In this document: one piece after another, positions 30,106 to 41,562 of the stretch | Position numbering within the stretch: position 1 is the first letter of the stretch | How the letters are laid out: every line of letters starts with the position of its first letter | Source of the DNA: Arctopsyche grandis | Lineage: Eukaryota; Arthropoda; Insecta; Trichoptera; Hydropsychidae | Direction: 5' to 3' | DNA length: 64,000 nt | NCBI RefSeq assembly: GCF_051622035.1 | Contig: NC_135357.1 | Location: forward strand, 37,746,691 to 37,810,690 | Notes under the pieces: generated by a model | Seen by the model: only the letters and a program-made list of their open reading frames with translations | What the model was told of the DNA's origin: nothing | The model's database searches: none | Program-made: the position numbers and the translations under genes

Positions 30106-31047
30106 GGATCTAGTCTTGTTGTGAAGGTCTTCTTCACCACCAGTCCGCCATGTATTATAGACAGGTTCGTCTGTGTTCGGTATTAAATACAGCTATGTTG
30201 AATATGGTATTTATTTGGTAGTAACACGTATACACAAGTATGATTAATTGTTGGCAAAAGTTTGTCGTTCAGCGGTCTCTGGATATGGTAGAGTGTCGCT
30301 GGCTCGGCATTCAGCTATGTTCGGCAAGTCGCTGGATATGGTAGAGTGTCGCTGGCTCGGCGTTCAGCTATGTTCGGCAAGTCGCTGGATATGGTAGAGT
30401 GTCGCTGGCTCGTTGTTCTTCCAAGTCCGCGTAGTGAAGTGGTGGCTGGTCAGGAGCTGGATGTTGACTGGTCTGCTGCTGTGTGTCGACTGGCGTTGTT
30501 TGCGTTGTACCTCCTTTTATATGGTTTCTGGAATGCTTGGTGGAAGTGGTTATTGACGCGTACGAAAGGAATTTTGTTTTCGTCGAGGCGTCGAATTTTC
30601 TGGAATGCTTGATGGAAGTGGTTATTGACGCGTACGAGAGGAATTTTGTTTTCGTCGAGGCGTCGAATTTTCTGGAATGCTTGATGGAAGTGGTCGTATG
30701 AGCATTTAGTTTATTGATGCGTACGAGAGGAATTTTGTTTTCGTCGAGGCGTCGAATTTTCTGGAATGCTTGATGGAAGTGGTCGTACGAGCATTTAGTT
30801 TATTGATGCGTACGAGAGGAATTTTGTTTTCGTCGAGGCGTCGAATTTTCTGGAATGCTTGATGGAAGTGGTCGTATGAGCATTTAGTTTATTGATGCGT
30901 ACGAGAGGAATTTTGTTTTTGTCGAGGCGTCGAATTTTCTGGAATGCTTGATGGAAGTGGTCGTACGAGCATTTAGTTTGTTGTTGCGGAATATTCTCGA
31001 AGGATTTTGGCATCGTTCCGCTTGGTGAATGTGACGAGATTCCCACA
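30101..31047 (-). repeat. 5' LTR of the Gypsy element
   Basis: 945 bp if limited to TGTGGG...CCCCA, 947 bp if the outer TA is included. It contains two internal tandem arrays: ~60-bp units with CTGGATATGGTAGAGTGTCG (30284-30412) and ~88-bp units with GAATTTTGTTTTCGTCGAGG (about 30560-30960). The same LTR family occurs at 18499-19324 and 41563-41917, and possibly 53088-53735. Confidence 0.95.
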
Positions 31048-31124
31048 CATATGTATGTACGTAGCTGACAAACTCTACGAGTCGTAAACAATGTGTGTCG
31101 CGAATATCCAAAGGTTACGATGCT

Positions 31125-31186
31125 CTGCACTATATCCACTAGTAGTGGATATAGTGCAGATCAACAGTAGTGAACCACTACTGTTG
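31125..31186. repeat. Two adjacent perfect hairpins
   Basis: Positions 31125-31159 form a 17-bp stem around a single base. Positions 31162-31186 form an 11-bp stem with a 3-nt loop. They sit between the Gypsy flank and a LINE fragment. The function is unknown; they may be a small foldback element. Confidence 0.9.
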
Positions 31187-31195
31187 TTATATATA

Positions 31196-31314
31196 TTTCT
31201 CACCCACGTATTCCGTTTCCTGTCTTTCCTCTTTATGTCAAGCATACAGCGTTCCATACTTTTTTGAGTGCATTGGACTGTAACAACTTGGCGTTTAATG
31301 TCCAAATTTAACAT
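31196..31314 (-). mobile_element. LINE ORF fragment (QCTQKSMERCML / RKRNTWVR block)
   Basis: The minus strand reads VQCTQKSMERCMLDIKRK followed by DRKRNTWVR. This is the C-terminal block (TQRxMERxMLGI...DRxRNxWVR) of a widespread insect endonuclease-reverse transcriptase family. Only about 40 codons remain. A related fragment lies at 42896-43185. Confidence 0.75.
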
Positions 31315-31575
31315 TAATTGAAGATCTTTTTTTCAGGTGAAGTGGCATTTTTGATTTAAAACCGCATTCATTAATCCAAAAGCATTTATTTTATGGGGGT
31401 AACGGGTAAGGCGAGTGAGAGGACGGTGTTTGTTATGCACAACTATTTATTTAGACGGCAGGGAAGGAAGTGGTTGCTTCCCGTGAAGCGTTGGTCAACT
31501 CGATTGTTTTATGGCCAGTACCTCGGGATTGCCACAATTACTTCTCGTGTTATTTGTTCTAAATATAAATAACTA
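31315..31575. other. Unassigned spacer
   Basis: No coding or RNA feature was recognised between the LINE fragment and the hAT remnant. Confidence 0.4.
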
Positions 31576-32118
31576 TTGACTATTTTTACTATTTCATCAT
31601 CTGAACAATTGACTTATATAGATGCAATAGATCAGCCCACTACTTCTGAATCTTTATGTATTGCATCTACTACACGTTTACCTAGCATAAGACGTAGGCG
31701 AATAGAATCATATCATGAAAATATTACTGATTCTGAATGTCATCAAATTGATAGATTTGAAGCAATATATGCATCAAACTTTTCTTTATCTATTGTTGAA
31801 ATATAAATACTAAAAATTTTTAATGTTAAAGAAGATTTTGTATTATATTAAATATATTGTATGAATAAATGTTATATTTGACATCCAAATAGTTTTATAA
31901 AGACTCTTATGTTTAAATTAATGTGACCTTTCTTTAATTATTACCTATTTACTAAAATATGTTGTATTATTTTGGTCAATCTCAATTAAAAATTTATGTT
32001 TTTAATTGAGTTTAATTTTTACAGTTTTATGTAAAAAACTTAAATTTTCCCAAAGTTTCCGGTTTATTCCCGGGTTTTTTTCCCGTTCGTTCAAAATTCC
32101 CATTTTTGCCCATCTCTA
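31576..32118 (+). mobile_element. BED-type hAT transposon remnant, 3' terminal part
   Basis: The open segment 31576-31806 encodes YIDAIDQPTTSESLC, then RRRRIESYHENITDSECHQI and FEAIYASNFSLSIVE, the region following the BED finger in insect hAT transposases. It is cut short and joined to non-coding terminal DNA with CCCGGG/CCGG motifs, ending near 32118 with (inverted) TAGAGATGGGCAAA, a hAT-like terminus. This is an internally deleted copy. The same coding block recurs at 48508-48580. Confidence 0.7.
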
Positions 32119-32497
32119 CATATGACACGTTTGCTGTCAAGAGCTTTCGTTGGTAGCAGTGATGGGGATGATAAGTGTCAACGGTGACAGCTGATAGCTG
32201 ATAGCTGATAGCTGCCGGCTGATAGGCTCTCTCTCCTTGTTGTCGTTGTAATCGAATTTATCGTTATTTAAAAACAACGTTTCTTTTCTAATTCGAGATC
32301 GACCACTTTTATTTTATGACGATAATCATTACAGTACAATATTGTATACGAACTGTAAGACAGGCACTTCACTTCGACCGGGGTGAAGCGAAGTTTGTAC
32401 ACTCGACAATATCTTATCTCGTGTATCGTTAAATCAACAAATTGTGTAACGACTATAATGGCATTTCGTTTCTCGATACGAAGGTGACTATACGAAG

Positions 32498-35400
32498 ATG
32501 ACGACTGCTAAGGATGCGACTCCTCATCTGGAACCGTGTATACCCCTCCCACTCTCCGACAGTGAACTTTCTGCCGTTGTGGAAAAAGCTAAGGACTGGG
32601 CACTCATGCACGGAGTGGGTATGAGAAATAAAAAGCGATTCAGCAAAGATTCACTGGATGTGAGTGTAAAAAAATATATATATATAAATGTATGCCGAAT
32701 AAATTATTTTCAACGTGTTTGATTTGTATTAATATTATATGTACATACATATTTAGAATTTTCCGATATTTGACCAGAAAAGCATGTTTTGAGTAATTTC
32801 ATCGAAATCTTTCATTTAAAATACGCAATTCAAATGTAAGTATAAGGCTTGAAAAAGATTTATTTTTATATTTCAAACATTTTCAGTTTGCACCGTTTGC
32901 TTTGACTCCGTCTGCGTTTCCCCGATCGGAATTCGACAAAGCCGTCAACATGCAGCCCATCCTGAACGAGTTGACGCACAAAGTAGCGCACGACGATGAA
33001 TTCCTCAAAGAGGCTCTCGCCACCACGTTGGCCGTTGATGACTTTACCTTTCGATTGTACACAATTTGGGAAATAGTGAGGAAAGAGGGAATAAAACAGG
33101 TTCGTACGAAATATATACAGCTGTATCATAAATACATATGTATCATAAATTCGATTTCTCGATCTCGATATGTAATTATCATACGAAATTATGAAGGGGG
33201 GATGGCACCATTTTTTTGCACAATTTATTGAAAAAAAAAACATACTGTCGTCTTGTCAAATGATCTTTATGTTGTAGTTTCGTCATTGGTGCTGTTGATT
33301 ATACTATTACATGTAATAACGATGAATTTGGGGCTTTCACTCGGGTGCACGTGAATTCAAATAATCACATGTGTCTTATCTTACATTATACAATGTATGA
33401 ACAATACTTTAGTATGCAGTCTACTGGGGAACGTTCACGCGAAATCACTTCAAATGTAGTTTGGTAGATTGCATACCACCGTAAAACTTTATTTGTTGAA
33501 AATATAAGTGTGTACATATGTAGGTGTCATTCATACATTCGAATTATTTAGCATCAAAAATCAATTATAACTTAACACCACATATGTATGTACATATAAT
33601 ATGTATTATGTAGAAGCGGTGGCAAACAATTTATATTATAATGAAAATATTTAAAAAAATTCAGTTACGTATGTATACATTAAAAGTTACTATTACATAC
33701 AGGCTGTTAGGGTTAGTGCAAAATCTTAAACGGTTGATAGCTCATATCATTTCGAACATTTTGAACCACACATACCTCAGTCCAAAGTCTTACGTTTTTT
33801 TTTATGTCATTTTTAAAGATTCTTAGTGAAAACACTAAAATCTCACAGCTAATTGCTAATATGTACTGCCCAAGTTAAAAGTGGTATGTTAGTCAATTAT
33901 TATTATTTTTGTTTTCGTTATGTTTATTCGTCTATGTCTACATATGTCAACAGAAAAAAATATGAGAGGCACAATAAATTTTCAAAAATTTGACAAGTAG
34001 GAAAAATATGATATTTTTTTTTATTAAAATAAATAACTAAATTTTCTTTAAGAGGTAAAACCTTTTTAAAAACATGCCTGCTTATTGCCATTTCTTTTAA
34101 GATATCACTCATGCAGATGTCTAAAAAAAGTAAATATTGAAAATATATAAATACATACATAAATCAACAAAATAAGACGTGACTGGATTAGGTAAGTTAA
34201 ATTCTAGATTTTTGTGCGTGTGATATCAAATAGGTTTGCCATCGCTATAAAATACATATTTACATATAATATGGTGTACGTACATACATATGTGGTAACA
34301 CGCTTGCTGTTCACTAGATTTGGGTAAAATTTAATGAATAATAATTGCAAATTTGGCGTAACATACCTACATACATAGTACATATGTACATATGTACCTT
34401 TGATTGCTGAAAATAGATGAATAAATTGTTGGAATTGCTTATTGTGCTCATGTCTGACGTAACCATACAGCTAAATCAATTTTAGCCGATTTCCCTGGGA
34501 ATGCTCCGCTCTGACATAATGCTGGAAACGAATTGCCCAAACTTAAAAAAGTGCAAAATGCATTCGCCATATTGTTGTTGGAAGCAGGTGGAAATTAACA
34601 GCATCGCTTCCGGTTTTGGACACCTGGGACCAATTTCCAGGGCCATACAGAGGTAGCTTAGTAAATATACATATTTATATATATATAAATATACATATAT
34701 CATACCTTCTAAAACTTTTCCATATACATTTGTATATTTTGCTATGTATTTACAAAATTTTTAACTAGATTGGCTCTTTTTCTATGTGTATGACAAAGTT
34801 TAAAATTCCTCCAATGTTGTATCATGTATGTATATCACGTACTATATTCGTGTGCCTTTTTCTAATTCTGTTATGTTGCAGTGTTGCCGATGAGTGTGTG
34901 TGTGTGAGTGTGCTGATGAATGATTATTCCTTTTTTGCTGGGATGCGGGCCGAAACCGAAAAGTGCATGGCTTCGTATTGTTTAACCATGCTACATACAT
35001 GTCTACATGTCTGCATAGTCTACTCTGCATAAACTTACATACGATTGGCAATCCCAATTCCCATCCGTTAACTGAGCTTTTTTGGTAATGGTGATTTTAA
35101 ATGCTATTTTAAATACACACACACACACACACACACATATATGTATATCTCACCCATGCTCACATGACGTATTATCAAAATGAAGCAAAATAACAAAATA
35201 ATAACATTTTGATCACACCTCACACAAATCTACGGAAACTTTGGAACATTCATATTATTCAAACCAGTGGTTTTCTAAAGCTTTTTCGAGAAACGTATGT
35301 AAGAACGTGGCTTTTTGGTCGCATTGCTGACACGCCGGGGTGTCAAAATATCGAGCAGTTATTGAAAAAATACATAACATTCAAGACGGTCTCCGTGATT

Positions 35401-38400
35401 TAACAATGTTAAATTACAGAAAACGCAAATATCAGAATGCAAAGATCGAAAATCGAAAGATCTTAAGTCGAAAGATCAAAAAAAAATGGTGCATGGTAAA
35501 CGGTACATACTCACTTAATTTGCGCGAGCAGGATACAACAGGAACAAGAGGAACATGCTTTTCCTCCCGTGTTAATGTGCGCGTGCAGAATTTAATTAAT
35601 GTTAGTTACCATGCACCATTTTTTTTTGATCTTTCGACTTAAGATCTTTCGATTTTCGATCTTTGCCTTCCGATATTTGCGTTTTCTGTAATTTAACATT
35701 CTGTCAAGTCACGTAGACCCCATTCAAGATCATCATAATTAATAATCTTTGATGCTGCCTCCTCACCATTTTCTGGTATACATTTACATATGTACATAAG
35801 TACAATGTATACCAGAATTTTTTCCATAGGAATTAGTTTAAAAATTCACCACTAACCAAACCATTGGCATGTTACTTGCATTGTTTTCGTGTTGTTGTTT
35901 TTTTTTTTTATTTTTACTTTATTTAATTTTAAAAAGCGTATTAAATATGGATATTATTTTGTTTTGAATGGTTGGGTAAAAATACATACATATACATATA
36001 TATATTGTTATAGGGTCCAATAATAGCATAAGCTTGTTTGTATATACTATATAATACATATGTACATTGTATGTACGTATAGTAAGGGGGTGGGGTGGGG
36101 AGGGGATTGTCCGAAATGACATTTGACAAGGCTCAGTAGGTTGTCCCGAGTGGTGTGCATTAAATGGGCACTCATGTATGGAACGGGTTGTTGTTTTGCA
36201 GCCAATAAGCACCGGCCTGTACCGATCGGACTATTTGCTGCACGAAGCTGCCGAAAACTGCATAAAGCAGGTGGAAATTAACACAGTGGCGTCCAGTTTC
36301 GGAGGGATCGCCACGGTCTTGACGCCTCTGCATAGGTATTACATGTTGACATAATAGTCAGTCGTTTGAACAAACAAAATAACACATACATACATATAAT
36401 ATGTACTCCAGCTTTCCGTTTTTATCTCCATTCACATTTCACCGTCTCTCTCCCGTCTTGTAACAGTTACAGTACAGCTACAGTGGTGGTTAATTTGCAT
36501 TGGTTTTGCAATAAACAATTTACAAGTGACAAGTTAAATATGTACGGCGGCGTTCAAAAGCTTCCCGGAAAATGATTCCCATTATTCATTAACAGAATGC
36601 TATATTTATGATTAATTGATGCGAGAGTGTTGCTACATACTTATGTACATATAATATATCAAACATTTGACTAAATTTACAACGCACGCTTACATAAATA
36701 AAACTACCTAAATGAAAAAAATGTTTGTAATGCACCAAAAAGACCACTCTTTATTAATGCATTAATCGTTTTAACGACAGTAGAGAGATGATACAACTTC
36801 AGTTTCCGAGGAAAATAAATACATACATGTGTGCGTTGTGGAAAAGTGATGGTCGAATCTGGGTTTGATTGAATCTTCCCCCAAAACTGGGAACCCTCCG
36901 GCTTATCCCCACTTCCTGCATCAAATGTCTTCACTCTTTCTTCACTGGTATTGGCGAAGTATCCTTATATGTATGTATATGTACATAAATGATCAGTGCA
37001 AATGATAGCTCAGACTTTGGCATGTCCTTGGAATCAGCAGATAAATGTACAAAATCTTTGTTAAAGTCGCAGTGCAGTAAAAAATACTGATTTCTTTTGG
37101 ATGGGGAGAGAATGTATACATATGTATGCTGAAAAATGAAGTGTGCTTATTCAAATTTTCCAGGAACATTTTGAACGCCTCCACCCCATAAAAAATATTG
37201 TAAAATATAGGAGAGCCTTGTAAAAAATTGCATTTATTAAGAACTCTGAATTAAATTAATTGGGTATTGGTGAAAAGTTACACGTGTGATTTTTTTAAAA
37301 AATCACTCAAGGTTTTGTGTGGTGTGGTATGGTGTGTGGTGTGGGTGTCACTTTGATGCATATTTCTATGTTATCTCATTACTCTAGTAACTCAATACTT
37401 CAATATATGTACACTATGTATGTATATATGCATGTACAACTGAGGTGTATTTTGGTGATGCCATGTCTGGCAGTATACATACATATGTATGTAGTAGGGA
37501 TTGCAATTTACCGTCAAATTTCATAAACGGTGAATGATTTTTTTCTACTACTGGTATACTGATATTTGAAAGTGGTCTAAGTCAACATTTCAATTTCCTC
37601 AATCACTATTTCAGTTTGACTTCACGAATTCACGAATTGCTATCACTACTTTTAATTCGATGTGTCCAGAATCGCGGAAAGGCAGAATAAACTTATTACA
37701 GGCCACCCGTATTTTTAAATCTTGGCAAACGCAAAAGATTACATTTAAATATTTCTCGAAATGAAGAAAAAGTAGACTTACGCCAATTTCAAATATAATG
37801 GCTCATTTACTAGATTACATATGTATGTATGTAACAGTGTGTGGTTACTTTTTCTAAAAACGTTAACCTATGCAATCCTTAATGTATAGTAAGTTGTAGG
37901 TGCAAAATTTAATACCTTCAATCAAACCGAATGGGAATCACAAAATACAAATCACAAACAAAACAAAGGAAATCTAAGCTTTTTCTATTTTACTATTTAT
38001 GTATATGTAGATACACAATATCTGCATGAAAAGCGACGTTTAATAGCATTGTTATAATATCGTTAAAATGCATGCATCGCAATCAAATTATTTATTAATT
38101 AATTATCTTTAATTTTTGTGATATATGTATGTAAGTGAAAAAGAGCGTATGTGTGTACATCTGTATGTTGATTACATCCCAGATTCATTTTCGTAAATCT
38201 TAATGATGTCAGTGAAAACTTACAGTGTTCATTTTACAAATAATTTTATTAAGTATTATTAAACATACATATGTACATGTATGTCACTAAACAAACTTTC
38301 AAATATTGTACACTAGTTGTTTTACCCGGCTTCGCTCAGTATTTGTTATATAAACAGCTTAAACATGGCGAATCTAATGGTAAATATTCATTTGTTTTTT

Positions 38401-40794
38401 TTATTAAATTTATTTTCAGTCGAAAAAAATATAATATTCAACCAATTGAATTGTCGTCATAGAAACTTTGTTTTGTTTACGAAGTTCCCAACCAAAGATA
38501 CTTACATACATATAAAGTCTCTTTCGAAATTATATATTAGATATGTAAGAAAAGCGATAGCCACCATTTTAGAGATGTTTTTTATTACTTCATCTTTGGA
38601 AAAGTGTTATATGTAGCCATTTTTATTCAATGTTTCAAGACGATTGTACTTATATACATACATATGTATTATATTTAAATCTAATATATATATGTAATTT
38701 CGAAAAAGACTTTGTATGTAACTATTGTTGGGTCGTAGAAAAACAAATGATTATTCAAATAAATTTGATAAAATGTTTACTTTTAGATTGGCCATGTTTA
38801 AGTGGTTTATATTACAAATACCGAGCGAAGCCGGGTAAAAACACTATACATATATAGTAGATTCATTGAAGAGTGAAAGAATGCATGTTTTATTATTTTG
38901 AGGGCAAGATGGCTGGCTATCCATGGAAGTATCACGTATAGGTACATACATATGTACATATTTATCATAACTTGAAGGTATCGACCACTTAAGATACACC
39001 ATTGCTAGTAATTTTTCGAAACGTCCAGTTGTTTACTACATGTTTGAAATATGTACATACATATGTATGTATTATAGATGCTTTGTACGTAAAGCGCGGG
39101 TTTCCAACAGATGGGTCGTGACTCCAAAAAAACCGAAATAATATTGACAGATGCAAAATTCAATATCAAAAATTATTATGGTAATAAAAAACCAATGAGA
39201 ACGTGAAGTGAAAATTACTGAAACCACGTATATGTACCATAAAAATTGACTATACTTCTTAATGAAATCTTAAAGAAAAGAAAGAAGATGGGCAAAATTG
39301 GTGTATATTTTGGTTTTAATTTTTAAAATTGGTTTTTAGTCGCGACTTGAAAAAAGTTGGAAACTCGTGTTCAAATGATGTGATAAAAAACCATTACGAA
39401 TGTGACTGATTCGCAAATTATTTTATGAGTGATTTTTTCATTGCATACATTGGTTTTTCCAGTTTTATTATGAACCAATTAGGACATGGAGATAAAATTA
39501 AAGACGTAAGTTAATTCCATAATTGATTTTAATCTTGTTTTTTTCGTATGAGTTTTGTTGATCCACATGCAATCTTTCAGCTGCCTAAAAACGACGCTTT
39601 GAACGGCCTGTGTAGCGGACTGACGGCCGCTTGGGACATTTTCAATGTGTCCGACGCCATCATACTGTTCATCATCGAAGACGTCACGTACAACATATGC
39701 GATCAGAGATTTCACGAGTTTGAAATATACGAGAAGCGGCCTGAAATCAGAGTCGTCAGAAAGAATCTAACTGAGATGAGCAAACAGGCAGTACTCAACG
39801 AGGATAAACAACTCATTGTGTAAGTATCGAGTACTTCTTCTACCTATTCTAGGGTACCAACTACATATTTCCACTTTTAATAATCGAAATTTCAGAGACG
39901 GTCAGCTTGTGGCTGTCGTTTATTACCGAGCCGGATACGAACCGGGACATTATCCAACCGAAAAAGAGTGGGAAGCTCGCCTTTCGATCGAAAGATCAAC
40001 GTGGGTAATTTTTCGCACAGTACAGTGTGTGTGTGTGTGTGTGTCGAAACGTCACTACAGTTAGTAAATTGAAATTGCAGCGCCATCAAATGCCCTTCGA
40101 TTCAATACCATCTGGCCGGTACTAAAAAAGTGCAACAAACCCTAGCGAGACCCGGCACGCTCGAACGCTTCATCAAAGATCCCGAAAAGGTTGGGAAAGT
40201 GCGTGAGATATTCACTGGCTTGTATTCTCTCGATTTCGACGAGTTCGGAGAGCAAGCTGTGAAGATGGCGATGGATAACGCCGAAAGGTATGTACATATT
40301 TTAAGATTTTTAATTCGTTTGAGCCGTATTGTTAATTTATGGTGTGCGTAGGTTTGTATTGAAACCTCAGCGAGAAGGAGGCGGTAATAATATTTACGGA
40401 GCCGAAATCAGGACAGCGCTGCAGCGCTTTGGAAACTCTCCGGAACGCACCGCCTACATTCTGATGGAACGGATATCTCCGCCGATCTGTCCCGGTTACA
40501 TAGTTAGACCGGGTCAAAGCGGATTGCCGCCGGTGTCGAGGCTCGTTTCCGAACTTGGCATATTTGGTGTGATCATCGGGTATGAGTAGAATTTAAATCC
40601 GTATTGTTTTCACATTTCATCGCCTCCATTTGAGGCGATTCACGCTTTCTTTTTCACATTTCAGAACCGCATCGGACATAATGGTAAATCGTCAAGTCGG
40701 TCATATGTTGAGGACGAAGCTTTCTGATGCCGATGAGGGTGGAGTCGCTGCTGGTCTCGGAGCTCTAGATAGTCCTTATCTAGTGGACCTTTGA
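32498..40794 (+). CDS. GSS: Glutathione synthetase (with mutually exclusive exons 3A/3B)
   Basis: Joins glycine to gamma-glutamylcysteine using ATP, the second step of cytosolic glutathione synthesis. Exons: 32498-32659, 32887-33099, 3A 34486-34652 or 3B 36202-36335, 39463-39505, 39581-39819, 39896-40000, 40081-40287, 40352-40579, 40665-40794, all with GT/AG borders and consistent phases. The product is 486 aa with 3B or 497 aa with 3A (human 474). Landmarks: RSD and QVEIN in exon 3 (substrate and Mg/ATP contacts in the human enzyme), YYRAGY, the glycine-rich ATP loop [10 protein letters not shown] in exon 8, ELGIFGV, and the closing loop EGGVAAG near the C-terminus. The start was chosen as the first ATG giving [14 protein letters not shown] poly(A) signal lies at 40939-40944. 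Introns contain MITEs at 35387 and 38313. Confidence 0.96.
34486..34652 (+). other. GSS: GSS alternative exon 3A (167 nt)
   Basis: Bounded by TTTTAG and GTAGCT. It encodes [16 protein letters not shown], a cysteine-rich insert (C-x5-C-x6-CC), then [16 protein letters not shown]. It enters in phase 0 and leaves in phase 2, the same as exon 3B. It is 33 nt (11 codons) longer than 3B. No stop or frameshift is present, so it appears functional. Confidence 0.9.
35387..35720. mobile_element. Long-TIR MITE between GSS exons 3A and 3B
   Basis: The arms are about 115 bp and nearly perfect inverted copies (35387-35500 and 35602-35720), sharing GATCTTAAGTCGAAAGATC and a GCAAATATC block. The centre is a ~100-bp unique segment. 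The element is flanked by the 9-bp direct repeat CATTCAAGA (35378-35386, 35721-35729). There is no coding capacity. In an unspliced transcript the arms would fold into a strong stem. A half copy lies at 5640-5847. Confidence 0.88.
36202..36335 (+). other. GSS: GSS alternative exon 3B (134 nt)
   Basis: Bounded by TTTTGCAG and GTATTA. It encodes [16 protein letters not shown] then [14 protein letters not shown] and is closer than 3A to the usual eukaryotic sequence. Phases are 0 in and 2 out. It is the likely default exon. Confidence 0.92.
38313..38850. mobile_element. MITE with ACCCGGCTTCGCTC terminal repeats
   Basis: The left end TAGTTGTTTTACCCGGCTTC (38314 on) and the right end, inverted, share TTTTACCCGGCTTCGCTC and GTATTTGT, about 33 bp. 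The ACCCGGCTTCGCTCGG motif is common in insect repeats. It lies in the intron between GSS exons 3B and 4. A clear target duplication could not be fixed. Confidence 0.8.
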
Positions 40795-40938
40795 AATTTC
40801 TATGAATCGTTTATACCTGCATACATGAATATATTATTGTTGTTATATGTAGTTAGATTTTATTTTATTGATGAACAAATGCTATGTACATTTTGTTTTC
40901 GAATATTTTTGTCGGGACAGAGGATTTTATACTGCGTT

Positions 40939-40944
40939 AATAAA
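40939..40944 (+). terminator. GSS: GSS polyadenylation signal
   Basis: AATAAA 145 nt after the GSS stop. The convergent CCDC103-like gene has AATAAA on the minus strand at 40869-40864, so the two 3' ends overlap. Confidence 0.6.
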
Positions 40945-40970
40945 AGCTGAAGCGAAAAATGTGTTGTAAA

Positions 40971-41337
40971 TTATTCATCGTTCCGTGCACTCCGCTGAGC
41001 GATTGGATTCCACGTCATATTCCTCTTACTGGGTTCGCTCTTATCCAACTTATCGAGCGGTCGGAGATGAGCTGCAGCCACTCTGTCGCTGAAACGCATA
41101 TCAGGTGGTTTATTGACAACTACATATTAGCATATGTAGGTTTCATAACGAAAACTAACATATGTACATATGTATGTATTATACGATAGGATACCTGAAT
41201 TCTTCGTAGGTTTTTGCCGTGCTGATGGCGTCGCACTTGACTGCGTTTACTTGCCAATACTTCTTGTCGTTGTCTATGGCCGTGCGCAGCTCCAATTTCA
41301 GCTGCTGCAAGTCGCTCATGTCTAGTGGTTTATCCAT
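40971..41337 (-). CDS. CCDC103: CCDC103-like dynein arm assembly factor, short form
   Basis: Two exons: 41195-41337 (ATG at 41337) and 40971-41088, joined with phase 2 across a 106-nt intron (donor CAG|GTATCC, acceptor TTTCAG). The 86-aa product reads DLQQLKLELRTAIDNDKKYW, then KTYEEFSDRVAAAHLRPLDK and TWNPIAQ. This is the Dynein_attach_N domain of CCDC103, including the EF...V.A.HL.PL core. CCDC103 is needed for axonemal dynein arm attachment; in insects this would serve sperm flagella or chordotonal cilia. Human CCDC103 is 242 aa and has a C-terminal helical domain; here a stop ends the protein after the N-terminal domain. A further exon could have been missed, but the stop is in frame and its own AATAAA follows about 100 nt later. 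Confidence 0.82.
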
Positions 41338-41562
41338 GGCGTTGGTGGTTTGCGTTTCTTTTGATGCGTTTCCGTGCCAACAATCAATATGTCAATGATT
41401 GGAACCCCATCAAAATGCGAAATATTCAATTAGTGGCGCATAGCAACCACTAATATGTACATATGTATGTATATTGCATAAATACAACATGCAATAATCA
41501 TATTTATGATTGCATATTTATGTATATGATACTAATAAAAATTACGTATTTGGTGTAGAGCA

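Larger units (their letters stand above)
19747..31047 (-). mobile_element. Ty3/Gypsy (CsRn1-type) LTR retrotransposon with nested LINE
   Basis: Minus-strand element: 5' LTR 30101-31047, leader with primer-binding site, gag 28707-29663, pol 25642-28842, and a 3' LTR in two pieces (25039-25586 and 19747-20145) split by a Jockey-like LINE. Removing the LINE and one copy of its 10-bp target duplication gives a 3' LTR of the same length as the 5' LTR. The two LTRs differ at about one base by eye, so insertion is recent. Flanking CATA occurs at 19743-19746 and 31048-31051, consistent with a 4-bp duplication if the LTR includes the outer TA. There is no env frame. The gag CHCC finger and a tRNA-Trp-like primer site fit the CsRn1 clade. 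Confidence 0.93.

Noticed and set aside
29601-30113. Plus-strand ORF encoding repeated CYVGCDVG
   Set aside because: Antisense of the Gypsy leader repeat; a stop-free 24-bp repeat makes long frames automatically.
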